Source: Oceanospirillum sp964342385 (GTDB lineage Bacteria; Pseudomonadota; Gammaproteobacteria; Pseudomonadales; Halomonadaceae). From it: a DNA stretch of 64,000 nucleotides. The stretch's first letter is position 1; the number at the start of each line of letters is the position of its first letter. The stretch covers positions 1 to 64,000 of the forward strand of contig CAYFGP010000016.1 in NCBI GenBank assembly GCA_964342385.1, given 5' to 3'. Made by a program: the position numbers and the translations under genes. The notes beneath the pieces were generated by a model that was not told the DNA's origin, did not search any database, and saw nothing but the letters and a program-made list of their open reading frames with translations. This document shows, piece by piece, positions 9,489-18,233 of the stretch.

Positions 9489-10106
9489 ATGACAATCGAA
9501 AGTGCACTCTCCTTTTTTATTGCTATTGTGATTTTTGGCATCACCCCCGGCCCTGGAGTATTTGCTATTCTGGCACGAGCCTTAGTTCAGGGAGCAAGCT
9601 CTTGCTTTATGCTGGCCCTGGGTATGACCATTAGCGATATTCTCTACCTCGTTGCAGCCTGTTTTGGTCTGGCTGTAATGGCTACACACTGGAGCGAGTT
9701 ATTTACAGTGATCCGCATTGCGGGTGCTGCTTACCTGATCTATCTGGGCTGGAAGATGTGGCATGCGCCAATCGATTTAGAGGAGACAGAATCAAAAGCC
9801 ACTAAATCGGGCATGGCGTTAAGCTTCCTGCAAGGGTTTCTAATCTCCGCCTCAAACCCTAAAGTGATTCTGTTCTATATCGCTTTTTTGCCTACTTTTA
9901 TGGATCTGACGGTATTGGATGGTGGTGATATTCTACTTGCCGCCGTATTGACCCTATTTGGTCTGATGCTGGGCCTGATGGGCATTGCGGTATTTGCAGC
10001 AAAAGCACGCTTCTGGTTACGCTCTGAAGTGGCGGTAAAACGACTCAACCGTAGTGCGGGATCTATTATGGCCGGTGCGGGGGCCTATCTGGCAACCCGG
10101 AGCTAA
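9489..10106 (+). CDS. LysE/RhtB family amino-acid exporter
   Basis: 205 aa, about six membrane segments, the usual size. The family motif GITPGPGVFAILAR sits at residues ~16-29. FLQGFLISASNPKVILFYIAFLPTF in the middle is typical of RhtB-type proteins, which export amino acids or homoserine lactones from the cytoplasm. The substrate cannot be told from sequence. It has its own terminator. Confidence 0.9.
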   Translation: MTIESALSFFIAIVIFGITPGPGVFAILARALVQGASSCFMLALGMTISDILYLVAACFGLAVMATHWSELFTVIRIAGAAYLIYLGWKMWHAPIDLEETESKATKSGMALSFLQGFLISASNPKVILFYIAFLPTFMDLTVLDGGDILLAAVLTLFGLMLGLMGIAVFAAKARFWLRSEVAVKRLNRSAGSIMAGAGAYLATRS

Positions 10107-10121
10107 GCATAATGTCTCAAC

Positions 10122-10165
10122 AAAACGCCCATATTCCTGCCATTAGCCTGAATATGGGCGTTTTT
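10122..10165. terminator. Bidirectional intrinsic terminator
   Basis: A 15-bp perfect stem, AAAACGCCCATATTC with GAATATGGGCGTTTT, has a 13-nt loop and T-runs on both strands. It lies between the convergent exporter and lipoprotein genes. Confidence 0.92.
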
Positions 10166-10169
10166 AGTA

Positions 10170-10793
10170 TCACTGATAACCGTATTTAGCCTTCAGCTGC
10201 TGATACTGATACTTCTTCACCGCTAGCTGCTCACGCAAACGGATGTTTTCTGTTTCGCGCTGAGTGTTTTTACTATTCAGCTTTAATATCTTATTCATCA
10301 TATCCTGCTTCACCTGAGCAGAATCACTGCCTTGCTGAACCTGATGGCTCAACTTCTGAATTTTTTTAGCATCACGTTCAATATCCGAGTCATTATCATT
10401 GATCTGAGATTCCAAAGTGGAAATTTCTGACTTGGCCTCATAGTACTTTTGCCCGATCTTATAACCGGCCATAAAATCATCACGACTTTCCGGCGGACAA
10501 ACCCCTTTATATTCGTAACCTTTCTTGCCCTGATTAAAGCCCGAAGCCTCAGTGCAATAAACCTTCAAACCTTCCGTACGTCCCGAAGCATAACGATCCT
10601 GATCCGGCGTCACGCCATACTCTGCACACTGTTTTCCATACTCCCCTACTTGGGATAAGAGCCTACCTTGCTCACCATCTTTGAGACCAATCATTCTCCA
10701 ATCAGCACTTAAGCACTCTTCTTTATTCATGGTTGAGCACCCAGCTAACAGCAGTAAAGAAGTGGCAACAGCAATCGATCTTATTTTTTTCAT
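10170..10793 (-). CDS. DUF2799 lipoprotein
   Basis: 207 aa. The signal peptide ends in the lipobox LLAGC (Cys19), so the mature protein is lipid-anchored. Residues ~25-115 match DUF2799 (DWRMIGLKDGEQG, then FMAGYKIGQKYY); the last ~90 residues form a charged coiled coil. The function is unknown; an envelope role is inferred. Confidence 0.8.
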   Translation of the reverse strand: MKKIRSIAVATSLLLLAGCSTMNKEECLSADWRMIGLKDGEQGRLLSQVGEYGKQCAEYGVTPDQDRYASGRTEGLKVYCTEASGFNQGKKGYEYKGVCPPESRDDFMAGYKIGQKYYEAKSEISTLESQINDNDSDIERDAKKIQKLSHQVQQGSDSAQVKQDMMNKILKLNSKNTQRETENIRLREQLAVKKYQYQQLKAKYGYQ

Positions 10794-11028
10794 GCAAGCA
10801 ATCCGTGTTTAATTTTTTGGCGCATAGCTAATTGACGGGATTAGTGTAAAAAATGAACAACGTCGTGTATAGGCTATAAACGACTTAGGATAAAAGGCAG
10901 AGGACTTAGACTAGATGAATGGAAGTCATTAGGTCTGGCCTTTTGTGAGCAAGGCCAGACCGGAAGGGAAGTCACTCAGACCATCAGGCCAGGTAATTTC
11001 AACATAGGATCAACAATCCAAAAAACAC

Positions 11029-11256
11029 TTAGGCAGACAAAGTTATTTCAGAAAACTTCTCAGACACCCCACTGTCAGGATACTCTGATTGCATCCAGCT
11101 CATAATGTCTGCAGAGGACATCAAACCAGTTGCTTTCTTCCACATCGGACGCTTCTTATCTTTACTCTCTGGATCAGAAGTGAAGCCAACCCACTGGGTA
11201 TAACCGTTTGCTTGGTGTTTCTTAACGCTCAGGGCGCTACTCATATTAATTAACAT
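11029..11256 (-). CDS. Small conserved-looking hypothetical protein
   Basis: 75 aa from the ATG at 11256, preferred because AAGGAAT lies at good distance; an upstream in-frame extension to 11334 lacks a ribosome site. The protein is charged with no signal peptide or membrane segment. It contains QWVGFTSDPESKDKKRPMWK and an acidic C-terminus. No family recognised. Confidence 0.45.
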   Translation of the reverse strand: MLINMSSALSVKKHQANGYTQWVGFTSDPESKDKKRPMWKKATGLMSSADIMSWMQSEYPDSGVSEKFSEITLSA

Positions 11257-11334
11257 ATTTACAATTCCTTTGTGTCTTATCCCTTTCACAACGATAAATA
11301 TCAAATCATCTTTTGACCATACGGGATCAGACAC

Positions 11335-12262
11335 TTACTAAAGTCTTAGTATGACAAGAAGGCAGCACAAGGCCTTAGCATCAACTGACAAACATCTACA
11401 GATCAGGATTAACCATAATGGATCTGGTTTGCATAGCGGATACACTTTCAGAGCACTCAGTCCTGACAAGCCTTCTTATCAGCGTCTTAATACGCCTGTC
11501 GCTACGATTTGGTTCAAAGAGGTCATACACACCCAAGACCAACTTTTGCTCAATAACCGGGACCAGTTGCTCGTAATCATCACACGCACAGATAATGGAC
11601 CTGAACACATTCTCAATGAGGATAAACGGGTTGTAGATACAGCAACCAATCAGGAACGAATTGTGAAATTATGGAAGTTACGAGACGAAACGGGAAAGGA
11701 TCTATCGTGAAGCAGGCATAATATCTTTGGCTCAACTCAAGCCAAGGCCAATTAATCTATAGAGCGATTCAGCAAATAGCAAGAAAAATTCCAGTTATTT
11801 TACCAATCAATCACAACTCTTTGTTTTTATTAACTATAAACCTGACGTTCTTACCAACAATTTTCCGGTCACCTACACAGCTCAACCTTCTACAAGTTTC
11901 AGCCACCTACACCCCTCTGCCACCTCTGTGCAAACAGCTGTATCTTGTGCCCTGTCTCTAAATACCCAGACAGAAGCTCAGATCAACCTTCCATAATAAC
12001 AGATAGGCATTTTTCGATACTAAAACAGATAAAAAACAATCCAAAACCGATTCAAGGCTTAACAATAAAACCATACAAGAAAAAGATCACAGGTAGTAAT
12101 ATTTAGTTAAAACAGTATTAACACGCACCTTACCACCTGTTTGACCATATCCTTTTATTTCAGGTTTATATTGATAGTCATATTGTTTGATTCTGGTTAT
12201 CGATATAAACATCTATCTGTATGCCATCCTGCAAACTCAGTACTTTAGACTTTCAGTCTGGC
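11335..12262. other. Accessory intergenic region with weak overlapping frames
   Basis: A 119-codon plus frame (11351-11710) and a 70-codon minus frame (11396-11608) overlap on opposite strands. Neither has a ribosome site or a recognisable family, so neither is called. 11711-12262 is AT-rich without any gene. Confidence 0.4.
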
Positions 12263-12565
12263 TTACAGCAGGGCTTCTTTAGAGTGAGACTCTGGCTCAA
12301 AACCATTGAATACCACATTCTCATAGCTATAAGAAAATTCTTTTGAATCAGTCAGCTGAGCTTCTTTTGAGTTAGACACTGGCTCTACTGCTTCAAGAAC
12401 AATTACATTATTGCTGATCACTGACGAACCACCCAAAGTCGCTTCTTGAGAGTAAGCTGCAGGCTCAACAGCAGCAAATGGATTATTAGTAGCATTCGTA
12501 TCAGCCATTACCTGAGTAGATACAGCAGCAACAGAAGCGACAATCAGTTTAGTAAAAGTATTCAT
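12263..12565 (-). CDS. Secreted mini-protein with three SKEA-type repeats
   Basis: 100 aa from the ATG at 12565 (GAGGAATTAACC upstream; the longer frame to 12625 has no ribosome site). A signal peptide covers residues 1-22 (cut after VMA). The mature part holds three imperfect repeats: VEPAAYSQEATL, VEPVSNSKEAQL and FEPESHSKEALL, spaced about 35 and 31 residues, with the last ending the protein. No cysteines, strongly acidic. I do not recognise the family. An envelope or extracellular role is inferred from the signal peptide. Confidence 0.65.
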   Translation of the reverse strand: MNTFTKLIVASVAAVSTQVMADTNATNNPFAAVEPAAYSQEATLGGSSVISNNVIVLEAVEPVSNSKEAQLTDSKEFSYSYENVVFNGFEPESHSKEALL

Positions 12566-12813
12566 GGTTAATTCCTCTTGAATTTGTAAGTCGTTACTTG
12601 ATGTTGTGTATCTTAATCGGACCATATTTTTTAGGTAGCCCTCTGATTGTTATTTGTGTGTTAACCCAAGGTTTAAAGCAGAAAATGAACTTCTCTTATA
12701 ACCAAATAGTACAGAGCAGAGTGAATCTATTTACTGGAAACCGTCGTAGTGCCAGGCCCTGAAAAAGGAAGACCTTGGGTTGCTGGCTTATGGCTTATGG
12801 CTTGAAACTTGAG

Positions 12814-12913
12814 NNNNNNNNNNNNNNNNNNNNNNNNNNNNNNNNNNNNNNNNNNNNNNNNNNNNNNNNNNNNNNNNNNNNNNNNNNNNNNNNNNNNNNN
12901 NNNNNNNNNNNNN
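12814..12913. other. Assembly gap (100 N)
   Basis: Exactly 100 Ns, the usual placeholder for a gap of unknown size. It is flanked by repeated GGCTTAT on the left and octamer repeats on the right, so a collapsed tandem array is the likely cause. Confidence 0.95.
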
Positions 12914-12976
12914 GTGATGAGGTGATGAGGTGATGAGGTGATGAGGTGATGAGGTGATGAGGTGATGAGGTGATGA
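12914..12976 (+). repeat. Tandem 8-bp repeat (GTGATGAG)n at gap edge
   Basis: At least seven direct copies of GTGATGAG run out of the gap and end in GTGATGATG. The true number is unknown because the array runs into the Ns. The frame through it is an artefact. Confidence 0.9.
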
Positions 12977-13138
12977 TGAAAATATAAACGGATGGATTAT
13001 GTTACACTTAAAAATCATCTGTAATGGCGATGATTTCTGAGCTAAAAGCCCAATACCCCACTATTTTCAGAGATTCTCGGGGCATCGGGGTAGGCTGTAG
13101 CACAAAGAGCACGCGTCTTATCTTTCAGTACCTTAAGC

Positions 13139-14410
13139 TCAATTAAATAGACTAACCACTGCCGCCCTCATATCCCGGTCAGCCTCAAATTTATCTTTGT
13201 GCTCCAGATAACGGGAATCATGCTCACCAGGTTTGCCGTAACGAGCTAAAAAGACATCCATCCGAGTCTGTTCATTGGAGCGTAATGCCGAAACCTGATT
13301 GAGCGCCTGAGCCAATTTATCAGTCGATGCATTCTGTGGTTGATCACCAAGAAGTTCTGCCAGACCACCTTGAGTGATAGCAAGGTAAGCACGTTGATCA
13401 GTGCGATCCAGGCTATTTAGCTCAGTACCCATCTGCAATAGCTGCTCACTACTAAAATCATAGTCTTCGAGCAAAGAGACCATCGTTTCAATAGTATCTT
13501 TGGAGATATCTTCAAAGTGGTTATCACTACCAGGCAAGGCCCCTTTAAACAGCGTGCCCGGCATATCAGGCCCTTCAAATGCTTTGGATTCCATAGGAGA
13601 AGCGGTGTTCGCAATCTCACTGACAAACTGCAGAATATTATCCTGAGCCTCTTTATCTTTACCTGATAACGAATCCAGCAAACGTTCCCCCAGGTCATAA
13701 TCCAGAGACAATACACTCAATAACTGGCTCTGTTGTTGACGATCATACCCTGCCAGTTTATCCAGAAATTGTCCGGTATTTTTGGTATCTGCTAACGCGT
13801 TGACGAAGTTATGTAGGTCATTGGAAGTGGCATTACGATCAACATGGCCGCGCATGGTATAGGTGTGGTCATTTTCATCCGGCACAACTGTATCGGCATA
13901 CTCTGCAGCCTGCTCAAGTATACGGGATCTGGTCATATCATCTGCACCACTGAGCACATCAACTAACTTACGCTGAGTTTCGCCAGCAGGGTAATTAAAT
14001 GAGAGTGAAGACGGAGTATCCACACCCTGCAGAGCTTTTGATAATTGCGTGAGCTCTTTATCATCCAGCTCAGATGCCATCGCCAGGAACTTCTCATCAG
14101 TCATCAGCCCCGAATCGATCAAGTGTTTCTGACTGTTCTCATCCAGGCGATTTAAGATAGCATCCATCTTATCAGCCATCTCATTTGATGCTGCGATAAC
14201 AATATTTGTCTCGCCGTGAAACGCTTTTCCTAATCGGTATTCTGCCAGCTCAGGATTTTCAGCAATCTGACTTAACACATCAGAAGTATTGGGTAATGAG
14301 GGACGATCTGCCCCTGCTTCAAAAGCGGTGATCTGTAACGCGGCATTTCTGGGATTATCATTCAATTTATAGATACGTAGCAGACCACTATCGGCACCGT
14401 TGATATTCAT
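13139..14410 (-). CDS. Unrecognised 423-aa helical acidic protein
   Basis: No signal peptide or membrane segment. The sequence is acidic and mostly predicted helix, with loosely repeated units of the type LLDSLSGKDKEAQDNILQFV, KLAGYDRQQQSQLLSVL and ALQGVDTPSSL, spaced about 50-60 residues, which suggests a helical repeat scaffold. It starts with ATG (MNINGADSG). The gene stands alone, bordered by accessory DNA. Two other proteins here (31141, 21879) share the same type of start and composition but no clear homology. No function proposed. Confidence 0.6.
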   Translation of the reverse strand: MNINGADSGLLRIYKLNDNPRNAALQITAFEAGADRPSLPNTSDVLSQIAENPELAEYRLGKAFHGETNIVIAASNEMADKMDAILNRLDENSQKHLIDSGLMTDEKFLAMASELDDKELTQLSKALQGVDTPSSLSFNYPAGETQRKLVDVLSGADDMTRSRILEQAAEYADTVVPDENDHTYTMRGHVDRNATSNDLHNFVNALADTKNTGQFLDKLAGYDRQQQSQLLSVLSLDYDLGERLLDSLSGKDKEAQDNILQFVSEIANTASPMESKAFEGPDMPGTLFKGALPGSDNHFEDISKDTIETMVSLLEDYDFSSEQLLQMGTELNSLDRTDQRAYLAITQGGLAELLGDQPQNASTDKLAQALNQVSALRSNEQTRMDVFLARYGKPGEHDSRYLEHKDKFEADRDMRAAVVSLFN

Positions 14411-14664
14411 TGTGCTTTCCCTATTCCCTTATCTGGATACACCGCGCCTCATCCCAACAAACGACAACACGACAGTATTTTGTAGTTAAGCACTATATCG
14501 GCAGAGCTATTTAGAGCATCAGCTCAGACATGTTATTGAAATGTAGGCTTTGTTAATTTATGTAATCAATTACAAGATTCACTTCACCACACAAAATCAC
14601 CTAAACTATGTAACAACGTGAAATTAAAAATAATTTAGTTTTTTATGCACAAGGCCTACTTATT

Positions 14665-15015
14665 ATGAAAACCATTAAATACGCTCTCTCCTGCTTACTA
14701 TTGAGCGCCAGCCTGAACAGCTATGCCAATGTTAGCTGTGGCGATTTATCAGAAATGGCAACGGATCTTGACCAGATTGCGGAAGCACTGACCCAGGTTG
14801 ACGTTATTCATGAAGGTGATGAGCTAGATCAAGCTCTGGGGCAGTTGGTCGATGCATTGCAAATTATTGCCGATGCCGAAAACACTGACAGATTTTATCG
14901 CCATGTGGATCGCTTCACTTCCGCCTATAACGATATGGACTCAAATCGTTTTGAAGGTACCTTAGACGATATCATTGCCTATATGGATAAGATGTACGTC
15001 CGAGACTGCGAGTAA
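14665..15015 (+). CDS. Small periplasmic protein of unknown function
   Basis: 116 aa with a signal peptide (residues 1-21, cut after SYA). The mature part is acidic and helical and has two cysteines, near the start (VSCGD) and at the end (RDCE), which could form a disulfide tying the ends. No family recognised. It converges on the receptor gene at 15106. Confidence 0.6.
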   Translation: MKTIKYALSCLLLSASLNSYANVSCGDLSEMATDLDQIAEALTQVDVIHEGDELDQALGQLVDALQIIADAENTDRFYRHVDRFTSAYNDMDSNRFEGTLDDIIAYMDKMYVRDCE

Positions 15016-15031
15016 GGATAGACACAGATTT

Positions 15032-15068
15032 AAAACCCCAGTCTACCGAAAGGAAAAATAGACTGGGG
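15032..15068 (-). terminator. Terminator of the TonB receptor gene
   Basis: Arms CCCCAGTCTA (15036-15045) and TAGACTGGGG (15059-15068) are perfect. On the minus strand the stem runs into TTTTAAAT, so it ends leftward transcription from the receptor gene; the plus strand has no T-run. Confidence 0.8.
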
Positions 15069-15105
15069 TGTGATCACAAGGTTAAATCACAACTTTAATC
15101 ACAAT

Positions 15106-17145
15106 TTATAGGCTCACACTGTAGGTCAGCATGACATTAGCGGGCTTGCCATAACCGATGTTGTTTTTGCCAGTACCACCACCAGTGGCACCAACAAAAT
15201 AGTTTTCGTCCAATACGTTATTCAGATTAAACTGCACTTTATGAACACCGGTTTGCCAAGCGGCCATCAGGTCAACAACCGTGTATGCAGGCAGCGTGGC
15301 TGCTTCATTAGACACAGTACGATCAGAAACGTAACGCGCGCCGCCGCCAAAAGTCCAATTCAGATCGGGTGAAAAGCTGCTCCACAAAGAAAAGGTTTTT
15401 TCCGGCACATCGTTAGGTCTTAAACCTGTATCCAAGTTTTCTGCATCCAGTACGCTTAGACCTGTTGTAATCTGCCAATGAGGCGTGATCTGGCCACGCA
15501 CCTCTACTTCTACCCCTTGATGACGCTGCTTGTTTACATCAGTCACAAAACCATCAACATCCGTGCTTGGTGTTTCCTTATCAATACGGAACAGTGCTGA
15601 ACTCAGCTGTACACGACCATCGAACAACTCAGCCTTAAAGCCAGCTTCTTTCAACTCACTTTCCTGTAGCGCCAGTTTCGAAGGAGACGTGTAGATCCCC
15701 GCCCAAGGCACCTGATAAGAACGCCCCCAAGTAGCATACAAACTGACATCATCACTTGCTTGATAAACAGCTGCGACTCTCGGGCTCACTTCAGATTGCT
15801 CAAAATCAGTTGTTGCGCCACCTGCCGCACGTGTAGTTTCCAAACGGTCGTAACGCAAACCTCCCACTAGTTGAACCGATGGGCTGAACTGAAAAACATC
15901 CTGAACATAAAGGGAGCGGCTCTGAACTTCGTTATCGCTGCTGGTTGATGGATCAATGTCTGGATTGATTTGAGCACGGGTATCTGGGTCACTGAGACTG
16001 GTCGTTTCCAATGCCAGATTCCCCATAGCAAAGGTACGTTTCATAGTGCCTATTTCAGCCCCAACCAGCCATTGATGCTCCCCGTGCTTGCCTGATAGTT
16101 CACTTTGAAAACCATAATCCTGCTGAGGATCATAATGGAAAGTACGAATAAAGCGTTCAACCTGCTCACCGTCGGTACTACTAATACGCGTGCCTGATTG
16201 AGTAGTATCAATAGTGCTGTAATAGAGCTTGTTGCTCAGAGTAATCTCATCATTCAATCGAGACTGGGCTTCGACTACCGCGCGCAGAGTTTTATTATTC
16301 TGACGATCACTTTCACTGCCATAGAACTGGCTACGGGCCGTATCGATCGGCTTACCATCAAGTGAAGGGATACCCCGGTAAGGCATCTGGTCCTGATCCA
16401 GATACTCTAAATCCAGATCAATTTGATGATCCGCATTAACTTTCCAACGCAGGCTCGGCGCAATAAACAACGTATTGCCATCGATATGATCAACAAAAGA
16501 GTCTTGCTGCTTATACTCCAGATTGATGCGACCATTGACACTATCAGACAGCTGAGCCCCCAGGTCAGCACCGATGCCGGCATGACCAAAATTCCCGGCA
16601 GAGAGTGTCAGATCCGCTACATCGCTACCGTCAGCTTTTTTAGTTACCAGATTGACTAAGCCACCCGCCGATCCACGACCGTATAGTGCGCCAGCAACAC
16701 CCTTGACTACCTCAACCCGCTCAATATTAGCCATACTGCGGAATCCCTGATTACCACCCGCATCACGCAGACCATTTCGGTAGATATCGTACATGGCCTC
16801 AAAACCACGAATCGTGAATTGATCACGGGAGCCTTCACCCAATGTCAAAGCCACACCGGGCACATGACGCACCGCCTCAGAAAGAAACTGGACACCACGT
16901 TCTTCCAGTTCTTGTTCAGTCACGACAGATACCGCCTGAGGGGTTTCTTTCCACTGCAGCGGAATCTTCAGCCCCGTCTTATTGCTGGAATAGCTATCTT
17001 GTTGAGCTGTAATAGTGACTTTTTCCAGACTGGATTGATCATCAGCGATCGCCTGGCCGCTGAGCGCACAAGCGATAGCAATCGCCAAGGGAGAAAAGGT
17101 TAAAGCGGCTGTTTTATGGGGAGTTTTTACAGAGAAAGTGCTCAT
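15106..17145 (-). CDS. TonB-dependent outer-membrane receptor (siderophore type)
   Basis: 679 aa from the ATG at 17145 (GAGG upstream; the 29-residue in-frame extension is unlikely). Signal peptide residues ~1-35 (cut after AIA). Plug domain ~50-165 with ETPQAVSVVT, RDQFTIRGF and VEVVKGVAGALYGRGSAGGLVN; the rest is a 22-strand barrel with the ending LDENYFVGATGG and YGKPANVMLTYSVSL. The C-terminal residue is Leu rather than the usual Phe. The family imports ferric siderophores using TonB. Its gene follows gntR on the same strand, and a TTGGCGCCAA palindrome sits about 55 bp upstream of its start, so control by that GntR protein rather than (or besides) Fur is inferred. The ligand is unknown. 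Confidence 0.9.
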   Translation of the reverse strand: MSTFSVKTPHKTAALTFSPLAIAIACALSGQAIADDQSSLEKVTITAQQDSYSSNKTGLKIPLQWKETPQAVSVVTEQELEERGVQFLSEAVRHVPGVALTLGEGSRDQFTIRGFEAMYDIYRNGLRDAGGNQGFRSMANIERVEVVKGVAGALYGRGSAGGLVNLVTKKADGSDVADLTLSAGNFGHAGIGADLGAQLSDSVNGRINLEYKQQDSFVDHIDGNTLFIAPSLRWKVNADHQIDLDLEYLDQDQMPYRGIPSLDGKPIDTARSQFYGSESDRQNNKTLRAVVEAQSRLNDEITLSNKLYYSTIDTTQSGTRISSTDGEQVERFIRTFHYDPQQDYGFQSELSGKHGEHQWLVGAEIGTMKRTFAMGNLALETTSLSDPDTRAQINPDIDPSTSSDNEVQSRSLYVQDVFQFSPSVQLVGGLRYDRLETTRAAGGATTDFEQSEVSPRVAAVYQASDDVSLYATWGRSYQVPWAGIYTSPSKLALQESELKEAGFKAELFDGRVQLSSALFRIDKETPSTDVDGFVTDVNKQRHQGVEVEVRGQITPHWQITTGLSVLDAENLDTGLRPNDVPEKTFSLWSSFSPDLNWTFGGGARYVSDRTVSNEAATLPAYTVVDLMAAWQTGVHKVQFNLNNVLDENYFVGATGGGTGKNNIGYGKPANVMLTYSVSL

Positions 17146-17198
17146 TGCATACGCCTCGTAGATGCCTATCAAGTATCGATTTTGCGGCATCATACATA

Positions 17199-17210
17199 AT
17201 TGGCGCCAAT
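17199..17210. promoter_or_regulatory. Candidate GntR operator 1 (receptor promoter)
   Basis: The 12-bp perfect palindrome ATTGGCGCCAAT lies between gntR and the receptor gene. The same core TTGGCGCCAA recurs at 18022-18031 upstream of gntR itself. GntR/FCD proteins bind short palindromes as dimers, so these are the best operator candidates. Confidence 0.65.
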
Positions 17211-17257
17211 CTGTAAACGCAATTGATAACACTTCTTATTTTGAATTATATACGGTA

Positions 17258-17926
17258 CTACAACTCTCTGTTGATTGCCTGATATTCAATCTCACCGGCA
17301 CGCTTCCAACCAGTTAAGTGCAAGTAAATCAGATGTTCCAAGCGCAATAGATCTTTATTCCTCAGGGCCTCAACCATTGCCAAGTGCTCCTGACAAGCCC
17401 TCTCTGAATCACCGGGTTGATGCCAGCCAGGTTTACTGACCCTGAGTCCTTTTTCCCTCAACGAGCGAATCTCATCGGCTAAAAACGCATTGCCACAAAA
17501 ATCATAAAAGATTTTATGAAACAAGAAGTTACTCTCTATCTGCTGATTAGAATCCCCAGTCAGCAAAGAGTCTCTAAAGGCAATAGCCTGCTGCTCCAAT
17601 TGTTCTAAACCCACTTCGGTCATATGCTGCATCACTTTTTTGCACGCACCTAACTCCAGTAATAATCGCGTTTCTGTAATCTGTTCACGCTCTTTTGGGC
17701 TGTGTTCTTTAACCTTGTGCCCCTTATAAGGCACATGTTCCAAAACACCTCGTTTTGTCAGCTCTTCTAACACCTGGCGTACGGTAAACCGGTTCACATC
17801 CAGCAGGCTTTCCAGCTCATTTTGTCGCAGAAAAACGCCCATCTCCCAGCGATTTGTCATAATTTCATGCTGAAGCAGGTTCGCGAGCTGCTCTATCCTT
17901 TCCTGAGCAGAGGATTTAGCCGACAT
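17258..17926 (-). CDS. GntR family regulator, FadR subgroup (FCD domain)
   Basis: 222 aa. The N-terminal winged helix (residues ~8-70) has the pattern LESLLDVNRFTVRQVLEELTKRGVLEHVPYKGHKV. The C-terminal all-helical FCD ligand domain (~85-210) has conserved metal-ligand-like residues: the N-x3-H motif NFLFHKIFYDFCGNAFL and the late HLAMVEALRNKD and HLIYLHLTGW. FCD domains bind metal and small carboxylates. The protein lies between two copies of TTGGCGCCAA, suggesting control of the receptor, itself and perhaps the divergent DUF3047 gene. Confidence 0.9.
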   Translation of the reverse strand: MSAKSSAQERIEQLANLLQHEIMTNRWEMGVFLRQNELESLLDVNRFTVRQVLEELTKRGVLEHVPYKGHKVKEHSPKEREQITETRLLLELGACKKVMQHMTEVGLEQLEQQAIAFRDSLLTGDSNQQIESNFLFHKIFYDFCGNAFLADEIRSLREKGLRVSKPGWHQPGDSERACQEHLAMVEALRNKDLLRLEHLIYLHLTGWKRAGEIEYQAINREL

Positions 17927-18020
17927 TCAAGATTCTCCTTGTGGAACATAGGTCTATGGAAAGACAGTCAGGATGGAGGTTACAGACTACAAACCCCTTC
18001 GGTCAATCAGAAGCCAATAA

Positions 18021-18032
18021 ATTGGCGCCAAA
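18021..18032. promoter_or_regulatory. Candidate GntR operator 2 (gntR / DUF3047 divergent region)
   Basis: ATTGGCGCCAAA contains the same 10-bp palindrome TTGGCGCCAA as operator 1. It is ~95 bp upstream of gntR and ~200 bp upstream of the divergent DUF3047 gene, consistent with autoregulation. Confidence 0.65.
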
Positions 18033-18233
18033 AAAACAATTACACCTCTCTCCCCTAATCATTAGTAATCAATAGCTACTTATACGGATACTTTCATTTC
18101 ACCAGGCTAAATCCTGACACTTTTCTGACATAACACTTAACTTTGTCTGACATTTTCCTGCAATTAAGCACTTACACTGGCCCGCAGCACCTTCTCCAAA
18201 ATACTTGTAAAACCATTAAACAGAGTAAAAATC

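Noticed and set aside
11351..11710. 119-codon plus frame and overlapping 70-codon minus frame
   Set aside because: No ribosome site, no family and mutual overlap; noted only as an uncertain stretch.
12788..13018. 76-codon minus frame through the N gap
   Set aside because: It consists of translated octamer repeats and Ns.
17146..17232. Upstream 29-residue extension of the TonB receptor
   Set aside because: It would overlap the candidate operator, lacks a ribosome site and would bury the signal peptide; ATG at 17145 fits better.
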